From contig NW_026598578.1 of the NCBI RefSeq assembly GCF_029784155.1, positions 57,584 to 121,583 of the forward strand: a DNA stretch of 64,000 nt, given 5' to 3'. A model generated the notes under the pieces. The model ran no database searches and was not told where the DNA came from. It saw only the letters and a program-made list of their open reading frames with translations. This DNA is from Uranotaenia lowii. Lineage: Eukaryota; Arthropoda; Insecta; Diptera; Culicidae. Shown here in pieces: positions 1-11,650 of this stretch (within the stretch, counting starts at the first letter, position 1; the number at the start of each line of letters is the position of its first letter). The translations under genes and the position numbers were made by a program.

Positions 1-587
1 GCAAAATTTTAAACTCGAAGATTTTTCGGCAAAAAATCATTTTTTTCGAATTTTTCTGGTCGGGGGTCGCGCGAAAAACCTTGAATCTTGAAATCTTGCA
101 AAATTTTAAACTCGAAAATTTTTCGGCAAAAAATCATTTTTTTCGATTTTTTCTGGTCGGGGGTCGTGCGAAAAACCTTGAATTTTTTGAATCTTGCAAA
201 ATTTTAAACTCGAAGATTTTTCGGCAAAAAATCATTTTTTTCGATTTTTTCTAGTCGGGGGTCGCGCGAAAAACCTTGAATTTTTTGAATCTTGCAAAAT
301 TTTAAACTCGAAAATTTTTCGGCAAAAAATCATTTTTTTTCGATTTTTTCTGGTCGGGGGTCGCGCGAAAAACCTTGAATTTTTTGAATCTTGCAAAATT
401 TTCAACTTGAAAATTTTTCGGGAAAAAATCATTTTTTTCGATTTTTTCTGGTCGGGGGTCGCGCGAAAAACCTTGAATTTTTTGAATCTTGCAAAATTTT
501 AAACTCGAAAATTTTTCGGCAAAAAATCATTTTTTTTCGATTTTTTCTGGTCGGGGGTCGTGCGAAAAACCTTGAATTTTTTGAATC

Positions 588-3500
588 TTGCAAAATTTTA
601 AACTCGAAAATTTTTCGGCAAAAAATCATTTTTTTCGATTTTTTCTAGTCGGGGGTCGCGCGAAAAACCTTGAATTTTTTGAATCTTGCAAAATTTTAAA
701 CTCGAAAATTTTTCGGCAAAAAATCATTTTTTTCGATTTTTTCTGGTCGGGGGTCGCGCGAAAAACCTTGAATTTTTTGAATCTTGCAAAATTTTTTAAC
801 TCGAAAATTTTTCGGCAAAAAATCATTTTTTTCGATTTTTTCTGGTCGGGGGTCGTGCGAAAAACCTTGAATTTTTTGAATCTTGCAAAATTTTAAACTC
901 GAAAATTTTTCGGCAAAAAATCATTTTTTTCGATTGTTTTTGGTCGGGGGTCGCGCGAAAAACCTTGAATTTTTTGAATCTTGCAAAATTTTAAACTCGA
1001 AAATTGTTCGGCAAAAAATCATTTTTTTCGATTTTTCTGGTCGGGGGTCGCGCGAAAAACCTTAAATTTTTTGAATCTTGCAAAATTTTAAACTCGAAAA
1101 TTGTTCGGCAAAAAATCATTTTTTTCGATTTTTTCTGGTCGGGGGTTGCGCGAAAAACCTTAAATTTTTTGAATCTTGCAAAATTTTAAACTCGAAAATT
1201 TTTCGGCAAAAAATCATTTTTTTCGATTGTTTTTGGTCGGGGGTCGCGCGAAAAACCTTGAATTTTTTTAATCTTGCAAAATTTTAAACTCGAAAATTGT
1301 TCGGCAAAAAATCATTTTTTTCGATTTTTCTGGTCGGGGGTCGCGCGAAAAACCTTAAATTTTTTGAATCTTGCAAAATTTTAAACTCGAAAATTGTTCG
1401 GCAAAAAATCATTTTTTTCGATTTTTTCTGGTCGGGGGTTGCGCGAAAAACCTTAAATTTTTTGAATCTTGCAAAATTTTAAACTCGAAAATTTTTCGGC
1501 AAAAAATCATTTTTTTCGATTGTTTTTGGTCGGGGGTCGCGCGAAAAACCTTGAATTTTTTGAATCTTGCAAAATTTTAAACTCGAAGATTTTTCGGCAA
1601 AAAATCATTTTTTTCGATTTTTTCTAGTCGGGGGTCGCGCGAAAAACCTTGAATTTTTTGAATCTTGCAAAATTTTAAACTCGAAAATTTTTCGGCAAAA
1701 AATCATTTTTTTCGAATTTTTCTGGTCGGGGGTCGCGCGAAAAACCTTGAATCTTGAAATCTTGCAATATTTTAAACTCGAAAATTTTTCGGCAAAAAAT
1801 CATTTTTTTCGATTTTTTCTGGTCGGGGGTCGTGCGAAAAACCTTGAATTTTTTGAATCTTGCAAAATTTTAAACTCGAAAATTTTTCGGCAAAAAATCA
1901 TTTTTTTCGAATTTTTCTAGTCGGGGGTCGCGCGAAAAACCTTGAATTTTTTGAATCTTGCAAAATTTTAAACTCGAAAATTGTTCGGCAAAAAATCATT
2001 TTTTTCGATTTTTTCTAGTCGGGGGTCGCGCGAAAAACCTTGAATTTTTTGAATCTTGCAAAATTTTAAACTCGAAAATTTTTCGGGAAAAAATCATTTT
2101 TTTCGATTTTTTCTGGTCGGGGGTCGCGCGAAAAACCTTGAATCTTGAAATCTTGCAAAATTTTAAACTCGAAAATTTTTCGGCAAAAAATCATTTTTTT
2201 CGATTTTTTCTGGTCGGGGGTCGTGCGAAAAACCTTGAATTTTTTGAATCTTGCAAAATTTTAAACTCGAAAATTTTTCGGCAAAAAATAATTTTTTTCG
2301 ATTTTTTCTAGTCGGGGGTTGCGCGAAAAACCTTGAATTTTTTGAATCTTGCAAAATTTTAAACTCGAAAATTTTTCGGCAAAAAATCATTTTTTTCGAT
2401 TTTTTCTGGTCGGGGGTCGCGCGAAAAACCTTGAATTTTTTGAATCTTGCAAAATTTTCATCTTGAAAATTTTTCGGGAAAAAATCATTTTTTTCGATTT
2501 TTTCTGGTCGGGGGTCGTGCGAAAAACCTTGAATTTTTTGAATCTTGCAAAATTTTAAACTCGAAAATTTTTCGGCAAAAAATCATTTTTTTCGATTTTT
2601 TCTAGTCGGGGGTCGCGCGAAAAACCTTGAAATTTTTGAATCTTGCAAAATTTTAAACTCGAAAATTTTTCGGCAAAAAATCATTTTTTTCGATTTTTTC
2701 TGGTCGGGGGTCGCGCGAAAAACCTTGAATTTTTTGAATCTTGCAAAATTTTAAACTCGAAGATTTTTCGGCAAAAAATCATTTTTTTCGATTTTTTCTA
2801 GTCGGGGGTCGCGCGAAAAACCTTGAATTTTTTGAATCTTGCAAAATTTTAAACTCGAAAATTTTTCGGCAAAAAATCATTTTTTTCGAATTTTTCTGGT
2901 CGGGGGTCGCGCGAAAAACCTTGAATCTTGAAATCTTGCAAAATTTTAAACTCGAAAATTTTTCGGCAAAAAATCATTTTTTTCGATTTTTTCTGGTCGG
3001 GGGTCGTGCGAAAAACCTTGAATTTTTTGAATCTTGCAAAATTTTAAACTCGAAAATTTTTCGGCAAAAAATCATTTTTTTCGATTTTTTCTAGTCGGGG
3101 GTCGCGCGAAAAACCTTGAATTTTTTGAATCTTGCAAAATTTTAAACTCGAAAATTGTTCGGCAAAAAATCATTTTTTTCGATTTTTTCTAGTCGGGGGT
3201 CGCGCGAAAAACCTTGAATTTTTTGAATCTTGCAAAATTTTAAACTCGAAAATTTTTTGGCAAAAAATCATTTTTTTCGATTTTTTCTGGTCGGGGGTCG
3301 TGCGAAAAACCTTGAATTTTTTGAATCTTGCAAAATTTTTAACTTGAAAATTTTTCGGGAAAAAATCATTTTTTTCGATTTTTTCTGGTCGGGGGTCGTG
3401 CGAAAAACCTTGAATTTTTTGAATCTTGCAAAATTTTAAACTCGAAGATTTTTCGGCAAAAAATCATTTTTTTCGATTTTTTCTAGTCGGGGGTCGCGCG

Positions 3501-4073
3501 AAAAACCTTGAATTTTTTGAATCTTGCAAAATTTTAAACTCGAAAATTTTTCGGCAAAAAATCATTTTTTTCGATTTTTTCTGGTCGGGGGTCGCGCGAA
3601 AAACCTTGAATTTTTTGAATCTTGCAAAATTTTCAACTCGAAGATTTTTCGGCAAAAAATCATTTTTTTCGATTTTTTCTGGTCGGGGGTCGTGCGAAAA
3701 ACCTTGAATTTTTTGAATCTTGCAAAATTTTAAACTCGAAGATTTTTCGGCAAAAAATCATTTTTTTCGATTTTTTCTAGTCGGGGGTCGCGCGAAAAAC
3801 CTTGAATTTTTTGAATCTTGCAAAATTTTAAACTCGAAAATTTTTCGGCAAAAAATCATTTTTTTCGAATTTTTCTGGTCGGGGGTCGCGCGAAAAACCT
3901 TGAATCTTGAAATCTTGCAAAATTTTAAACTCGAAAATTTTTCGGCAAAAAATCATTTTTTTCGATTTTTTCTGGTCGGGGGTCGTGCGAAAAACCTTGA
4001 ATTTTTTGAATCTTGCAAAATTTTAAACTCGAAAATTTTTCGGCAAAAAATCATTTTTTTCGATTTTTTCTAG
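588..4073. repeat. Satellite duplication block A, copy 1
   Basis: This stretch of monomers carries the same ordered series of private variants as 4796-7988. The offset is 4208 bp for about 588-1290 and 3915 bp from about 1371 to 4073. The 293-bp difference is an extra three-monomer duplication in this copy (1004-1189 is repeated at 1297-1482). Shared private marks include CAATATTTTAAAC at 1765 and 5682, and the ATAATTTTTTTC monomer at 2288 and 6203. Block edges are approximate. Confidence 0.75.
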
Positions 4074-4795
4074 TCGGGGGTCGCGCGAAAAACCTTGAAT
4101 TTTTTTAATCTTGCAAAATTTTAAACTCGAAAATTGTTCGGCAAAAAATCATTTTTTTCGATTTTTTCTAGTCGGGGGTCGCGCGAAAAACCTTGAATTT
4201 TTTGAATCTTGCAAAATTTTAAACTCGAAAATTTTTCGGCAAAAAATCATTTTTTTCGATTTTTTCTGGTCGGGGGTCGCGCGAAAAACCTTGAATTTTT
4301 TGAATCTTGCAAAATTTTTAACTTGAAAATTTTTCGGGAAAAAATCATTTTTTTCGATTTTTTCTGGTCGGGGGTCGTGCGAAAAACCTTGAATTTTTTG
4401 AATCTTGCAAAATTTTAAACTCGAAGATTTTTCGGCAAAAAATCATTTTTTTCGATTTTTTCTAGTCGGGGGTCGCGCGAAAAACCTTGAATTTTTTGAA
4501 TCTTGCAAAATTTTAAACTCGAAAATTTTTCGGCAAAAAATCATTTTTTTCGAATTTTTCTGGTCGGGGGTCGCGCGAAAAACCTTGAATCTTGAAATCT
4601 TGCAAAATTTTAAACTCGAAAATTTTTCGGCAAAAAATCATTTTTTTCGATTTTTTCTGGTCGGGGGTCGTGCGAAAAACCTTGAATTTTTTGAATCTTG
4701 AAAAATTTTAAACTCGAAAATTTTTCGGCAAAAAATCATTTTTTTCGATTTTTTCTAGTCGGGGGTCGCGCGAAAAACCTTGAATTTTTTGAATC

Positions 4796-7700
4796 TTGCA
4801 AAATTTTAAACTCGAAAATTGTTCGGCAGAAAATCATTTTTTTCGATTTTTTCTAGTCGGGGGTCGCGCGAAAAACCTTGAATTTTTTGAATCTTGCAAA
4901 ATTTTAAACTCGAAAATTTTTCGGCAAAAAATCATTTTTTTCGATTTTTTCTGGTCGGGGGTCGCGCGAAAAACCTTGAATTTTTTGAATCTTGCAAAAT
5001 TTTTTAACTCGAAAATTTTTCGGCAAAAAATCATTTTTTTCGATTTTTTCTGGTCGGGGGTCGTGCGAAAAACCTTGAATTTTTTGAATCTTGCAAAATT
5101 TTAAACTCGAAAATTTTTCGGCAAAAAATCATTTTTTTCGATTGTTTTTGGTCGGGGGTCGCGCGAAAAACCTTGAATTTTTTGAATCTTGCAAAATTTT
5201 AAACTCGAAAATTGTTCGGCAAAAAATCATTTTTTTCGATTTTTCTGGTCGGGGGTCGCGCGAAAAACCTTAAATTTTTTGAATCTTGCAAAATTTTAAA
5301 CTCGAAAATTGTTCGGCAAAAAATCATTTTTTTCGATTTTTTCTGGTCGGGGGTTGCGCGAAAAACCTTAAATTTTTTGAATCTTGCAAAATTTTAAACT
5401 CGAAAATTTTTCGGCAAAAAATCATTTTTTTCGATTGTTTTTGGTCGGGGGTCGCGCGAAAAACCTTGAATTTTTTGAATCTTGCAAAATTTTAAACTCG
5501 AAGATTTTTCGGCAAAAAATCATTTTTTTCGATTTTTTCTAGTCGGGGGTCGCGCGAAAAACCTTGAATTTTTTGAATCTTGCAAAATTTTAAACTCGAA
5601 AATTTTTCGGCAAAAAATCATTTTTTTCGAATTTTTCTGGTCGGGGGTCGCGCGAAAAACCTTGAATCTTGAAATCTTGCAATATTTTAAACTCGAAAAT
5701 TTTTCGGCAAAAAATCATTTTTTTCGATTTTTTCTGGTCGGGGGTCGTGCGAAAAACCTTGAATTTTTTGAATCTTGCAAAATTTTAAACTCGAAAATTT
5801 TTCGGCAAAAAATCATTTTTTTCGAATTTTTCTAGTCGGGGGTCGCGCGAAAAACCTTGAATTTTTTGAATCTTGCAAAATTTTAAACTCGAAAATTGTT
5901 CGGCAAAAAATCATTTTTTTCGATTTTTTCTAGTCGGGGGTCGCGCGAAAAACCTTGAATTTTTTGAATCTTGCAAAATTTTAAACTCGAAAATTTTTCG
6001 GGAAAAAATCATTTTTTTCGATTTTTTCTGGTCGGGGGTCGCGCGAAAAACCTTGAATCTTGAAATCTTGCAAAATTTTAAACTCGAAAATTTTTCGGCA
6101 AAAAATCATTTTTTTCGATTTTTTCTGGTCGGGGGTCGTGCGAAAAACCTTGAATTTTTTGAATCTTGCAAAATTTTAAACTCGAAAATTTTTCGGCAAA
6201 AAATAATTTTTTTCGATTTTTTCTAGTCGGGGGTTGCGCGAAAAACCTTGAATTTTTTGAATCTTGCAAAATTTTAAACTCGAAAATTTTTCGGCAAAAA
6301 ATCATTTTTTTCGATTTTTTCTGGTCGGGGGTCGCGCGAAAAACCTTGAATTTTTTGAATCTTGCAAAATTTTCATCTTGAAAATTTTTCGGGAAAAAAT
6401 CATTTTTTTCGATTTTTTCTGGTCGGGGGTCGTGCGAAAAACCTTGAATTTTTTGAATCTTGCAAAATTTTAAACTCGAAAATTTTTCGGCAAAAAATCA
6501 TTTTTTTCGATTTTTTCTAGTCGGGGGTCGCGCGAAAAACCTTGAAATTTTTGAATCTTGCAAAATTTTAAACTCGAAAATTTTTCGGCAAAAAATCATT
6601 TTTTTCGATTTTTTCTGGTCGGGGGTCGCGCGAAAAACCTTGAATTTTTTGAATCTTGCAAAATTTTAAACTCGAAGATTTTTCGGCAAAAAATCATTTT
6701 TTTCGATTTTTTCTAGTCGGGGGTCGCGCGAAAAACCTTGAATTTTTTGAATCTTGCAAAATTTTAAACTCGAAAATTTTTCGGCAAAAAATCATTTTTT
6801 TCGAATTTTTCTGGTCGGGGGTCGCGCGAAAAACCTTGAATCTTGAAATCTTGCAAAATTTTAAACTCGAAAATTTTTCGGCAAAAAATCATTTTTTTCG
6901 ATTTTTTCTGGTCGGGGGTCGTGCGAAAAACCTTGAATTTTTTGAATCTTGCAAAATTTTAAACTCGAAAATTTTTCGGCAAAAAATCATTTTTTTCGAT
7001 TTTTTCTAGTCGGGGGTCGCGCGAAAAACCTTGAATTTTTTTAATCTTGCAAAATTTTAAACTCGAAAATTGTTCGGCAAAAAATCATTTTTTTCGATTT
7101 TTTCTAGTCGGGGGTCGCGCGAAAAACCTTGAATTTTTTGAATCTTGCAAAATTTTAAACTCGAAAATTTTTCGGCAAAAAATCATTTTTTTCGATTTTT
7201 TCTGGTCGGGGGTCGCGCGAAAAACCTTGAATTTTTTGAATCTTGCAAAATTTTTAACTTGAAAATTTTTCGGGAAAAAATCATTTTTTTCGATTTTTTC
7301 TGGTCGGGGGTCGTGCGAAAAACCTTGAATTTTTTGAATCTTGCAAAATTTTAAACTCGAAGATTTTTCGGCAAAAAATCATTTTTTTCGATTTTTTCTA
7401 GTCGGGGGTCGCGCGAAAAACCTTGAATTTTTTGAATCTTGCAAAATTTTAAACTCGAAAATTTTTCGGCAAAAAATCATTTTTTTCGATTTTTTCTGGT
7501 CGGGGGTCGCGCGAAAAACCTTGAATTTTTTGAATCTTGCAAAATTTTCAACTCGAAGATTTTTCGGCAAAAAATCATTTTTTTCGATTTTTTCTGGTCG
7601 GGGGTCGTGCGAAAAACCTTGAATTTTTTGAATCTTGCAAAATTTTAAACTCGAAGATTTTTCGGCAAAAAATCATTTTTTTCGATTTTTTCTAGTCGGG

Positions 7701-7988
7701 GGTCGCGCGAAAAACCTTGAATTTTTTGAATCTTGCAAAATTTTAAACTCGAAAATTGTTCGGCAAAAAATCATTTTTTTCGAATTTTTCTGGTCGGGGG
7801 TCGCGCGAAAAACCTTGAATCTTGAAATCTTGCAAAATTTTAAACTCGAAAATTTTTCGGCAAAAAATCATTTTTTTCGATTTTTTCTGGTCGGGGGTCG
7901 TGCGAAAAACCTTGAATTTTTTGAATCTTGCAAAATTTTAAACTCGAAAATTTTTCGGCAAAAAATCATTTTTTTCGATTTTTTCTAG
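4796..7988. repeat. Satellite duplication block A, copy 2
   Basis: Second copy of block A, recognised by the same ordered monomer variants as 588-4073 at an offset of 4208 and then 3915 bp. It lacks the local three-monomer duplication of copy 1. Its right part (from about 7341) also begins block B, so the duplications overlap. Edges are approximate. Confidence 0.75.
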
Positions 7989-9200
7989 TCGGGGGTCGCG
8001 CGAAAAACCTTGAATTTTTTGAATCTTGCAAAATTTTAAACTCGAAAATTGTTCGGCAAAAAATCATTTTTTTCGATTTTTTCTAGTCGGGGGTCGCGCA
8101 AAAAACCTTGAATCTTGAAATCTTGCAAAATTTTAAACTCGAAAATTTTTCGGCAAAAAATCATTTTTTTCGAATTTTTCTGGTCGGGGGTCGCGCGAAA
8201 AACCTTGAATCTTGAAATCTTGCAAAATTTTAAACTCGAAAATTTTTCGGCAAAAAATCATTTTTTTCGATTGTTTCTGGTCGGGGGTCGTGCGAAAAAC
8301 CTTGAATTTTTTGAATCTTGCAAAATTTTAAACTCGAAAATTTTTCGGCAAAAAATCATTTTTTTCGATTTTTTCTAGTCGGGGGTCGCGCGAAAAACCT
8401 TGAATTTTTTGAATCTTGCAAAATTTTAAACTCGAAAATTTTTCGGCAAAAAATCATTTTTTTCGATTTTTTCTGGTCGGGGGTCGCGCGAAAAACCTTG
8501 AATTTTTTGAATCTTGCAAAATTTTCAACTTGAAAATTTTTCGGCAAAAAATCATTTTTTTCGATTTTTTCTGGTCGGGGGTCGTGCGAAAAACCTTGAT
8601 TTTTTTGAATCTTGCAAAATTTTAAACTCGAAGATTTTTCGGCAAAAAATCATTTTTTTCGATTTTTTCTAGTCGGGGGTCGCGCGAAAAACCTTGAATT
8701 TTTTTAATCTTGCAAAATTTTAAACTCGAAAATTTTTCGGCAAAAAATCATTTTTTTCGATTTTTTCTGGTCGGGGGTCGCGCGAAAAACCTTGAATTTT
8801 TTGAATCTTGCAAAATTTTCAACTTGAAAATTTTTCGGGAAAAAATCATTTTTTTCGATTTTTTCAGGTCGGGGGTCGTGCGAAAAACCTTGAATTTTTT
8901 GAATCTTGCAAAATTTTAAACTCGAAGATTTTTCGGCAAAAAATCATTTTTTTCGATTTTTTCTAGTCGGGGGTCGCGCGAAAAACCTTGAATTTTTTGA
9001 ATCTTGCAAAATTTTAAACTCGAAAATTTTTCGGCAAAAAATCATTTTTTCGAATTTTTCTGGTCGGGGGTCGCGCGAAAAACCTTGAATCTTGAAATCT
9101 TGCAAAATTTTAAACTCGAAAATTTTTCGGCAAAAAATCATTTTTTTCGATTTTTTCTGGTCGGGGGTCGTGCGAAAAACCTTGAATTTTTTGAATCTTG
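7341..9200. repeat. Satellite duplication block B, copy 1
   Basis: Monomer variants here recur at 10081-11650. The offset is 2740 bp up to about 8625 and 2446 bp from about 8906, so copy 2 lacks about three monomers (294 bp). A shared mark is the pair of 97-bp monomers near 8110 and 8210 with the variant TCGCGCAAAAAACC. Edges are approximate. Confidence 0.65.
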
Positions 9201-10080
9201 CAAAATTTTAAACTCGAAAATTTTTCGGCAAAAAATCATTTTTTTCGATTTTTTCTGGTCGGGGATCGCGCGAAAAACTTTGAATTTTTTGAATCTTGCA
9301 AAATTTTCAACTTGAAAATTTTACGGGAAAAAATCATTTTTTTCGATTTTTTCTGGTCGGGGTTCGTGCGAAAAACCTTGAATTTTTTGAATCTTGCAAA
9401 ATTTTAAACTCGAAGATTTTTCGGCAAAAAATCATTTTTTTTCGATTTTTTCTAGTCGGGGGTCGCGCGAAAAACCTTGAATTTTTTGAATCTTGCAAAA
9501 TTTTAAACTCGAAAATTTTTCGGCAAAAAATCATTTTTTTCGAATTTTTCTGGTCGGGGGTCGCGCGAAAAACCTTGAATCTTGAAATCTTGCAAAATTT
9601 TAAACTCGAAAATTTTTCGGCAAAAAATCATTTTTTTCGATTTTTTCTGGTCGGGGGTCGTGCGAAAAACCTTGAATTTTTTTAATCTTGCAAAATTTTA
9701 AACTCGAAAATTTTTCGGCAAAAAATCATTTTTTTCGATTTTTTCTAGTCGGGGGTCGCGCGAAAAACCTTGAATTTTTTGAATCTTGCAAAATTTTAAA
9801 CTCGAAAATTGTTCGGCAAAAAATCATTTTTTTTCGATTTTTTCTAGTCGGGGGTCGCGCGAAAAACCTTGAATTTTTTGAATCTTGCAAAATTTTAAAC
9901 TCGAAAATTTTTCGGTAAAAAATCATTTTTTTCGATTTTTTCTGGTCGGGGGTCGCGCGAAAAACCTTGAATTTTTTGAATCTTGCAAAATTTTTAACTT
10001 GAAAATTTTTCGGGAAAAAATCATTTTTTTCGATTTTTTCTGGTCGGGGGTCGTGCGAAAAACCTTGAATTTTTTGAATC

Positions 10081-11650
10081 TTGCAAAATTTTAAACTCGA
10101 AGATTTTTCGGCAAAAAATCATTTTTTTCGATTTTTTCTAGTCGGGGGTCGCGCGAAAAACCTTGAATTTTTTGAATCTTGCAAAATTTTAAACTCGAAA
10201 ATTTTTCGGCAAAAAATCATTTTTTTCGATTTTTTCTGGTCGGGGGTCGCGCGAAAAACCTTGAATTTTTTGAATCTTGCAAAATTTTCAACTCGAAGAT
10301 TTTTCGGCAAAAAATCATTTTTTTCGATTTTTTCTGGTCGGGGGTCGTGCGAAAAACCTTGAATTTTTTGAATCTTGCAAAATTTTAAACTCGAAGATTT
10401 TTCGGCAAAAAATCATTTTTTTCGATTTTTTCTAGTCGGGGGTCGCGCGAAAAACCTTGAATTTTTTGAATCTTGCAAAATTTTAAACTCGAAAATTTTT
10501 CGGCAAAAAATCATTTTTTTCGAATTTTTCTGGTCGGGGGTCGCGCGAAAAACCTTGAATCTTGAAATCTTGCAAAATTTTAAACTCGAAAATTTTTCGG
10601 CAAAAAATCATTTTTTTCGATTTTTTCTGGTCGGGGGTCGTGCGAAAAACCTTGAATTTTTTTAATCTTGCAAAATTTTAAACTCGAAAATTTTTCGGCA
10701 AAAAATCATTTTTTTCGATTTTTTCTAGTCGGGGGTCGCGCGAAAAACCTTGAATTTTTTGAATCTTGCAAAATTTTAAACTCGAAAATTGTTCGGCAAA
10801 AAATCATTTTTTTCGATTTTTTCTAGTCGGGGGTCGCGCAAAAAACCTTGAATCTTGAAATCTTGCAAAATTTTAAACTCGAAAATTTTTCGGCAAAAAA
10901 TCATTTTTTTCGAATTTTTCTGGTCGGGGGTCGCGCGAAAAACCTTGAATCTTGAAATCTTGCAAAATTTTAAACTCGAAAATTTTTCGGCAAAAAATCA
11001 TTTTTTTCGATTGTTTCTGGTCGGGGGTCGTGCGAAAAACCTTGAATTTTTTGAATCTTGCAAAATTTTAAACTCGAAAATTTTTCGGCAAAAAATCATT
11101 TTTTTCGATTTTTTCTAGTCGGGGGTCGCGCGAAAAACCTTGAATTTTTTGAATCTTGCAAAATTTTAAACTCGAAAATTTTTCGGCAAAAAATCATTTT
11201 TTTCGATTTTTTCTGGTCGGGGGTCGCGCGAAAAACCTTGAATTTTTTGAATCTTGCAAAATTTTCAACTTGAAAATTTTTCGGGAAAAAATCATTTTTT
11301 TCGATTTTTTCTGGTCGGGGGTCGTGCGAAAAACCTTGAATTTTTTGAATCTTGCAAAATTTTAAACTCGAAGATTTTTCGGCAAAAAATCATTTTTTTC
11401 GATTTTTTCTAGTCGGGGGTCGCGCGAAAAACCTTGAATTTTTTGAATCTTGCAAAATTTTAAACTCGAAAATTTTTCGGCAAAAAATCATTTTTTCGAA
11501 TTTTTCTGGTCGGGGGTCGCGCGAAAAACCTTGAATCTTGAAATCTTGCAAAATTTTAAACTCGAAAATTTTTCGGCAAAAAATCATTTTTTTCGATTTT
11601 TTCTGGTCGGGGGTCGTGCGAAAAACCTTGAATTTTTTGAATCTTGCAAA
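10081..11650. repeat. Satellite duplication block B, copy 2
   Basis: Second copy of block B, matching 7341-9200 with one three-monomer deletion. The TCGCGCAAAAAACC mark recurs near 10835. Edges are approximate. Confidence 0.65.
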
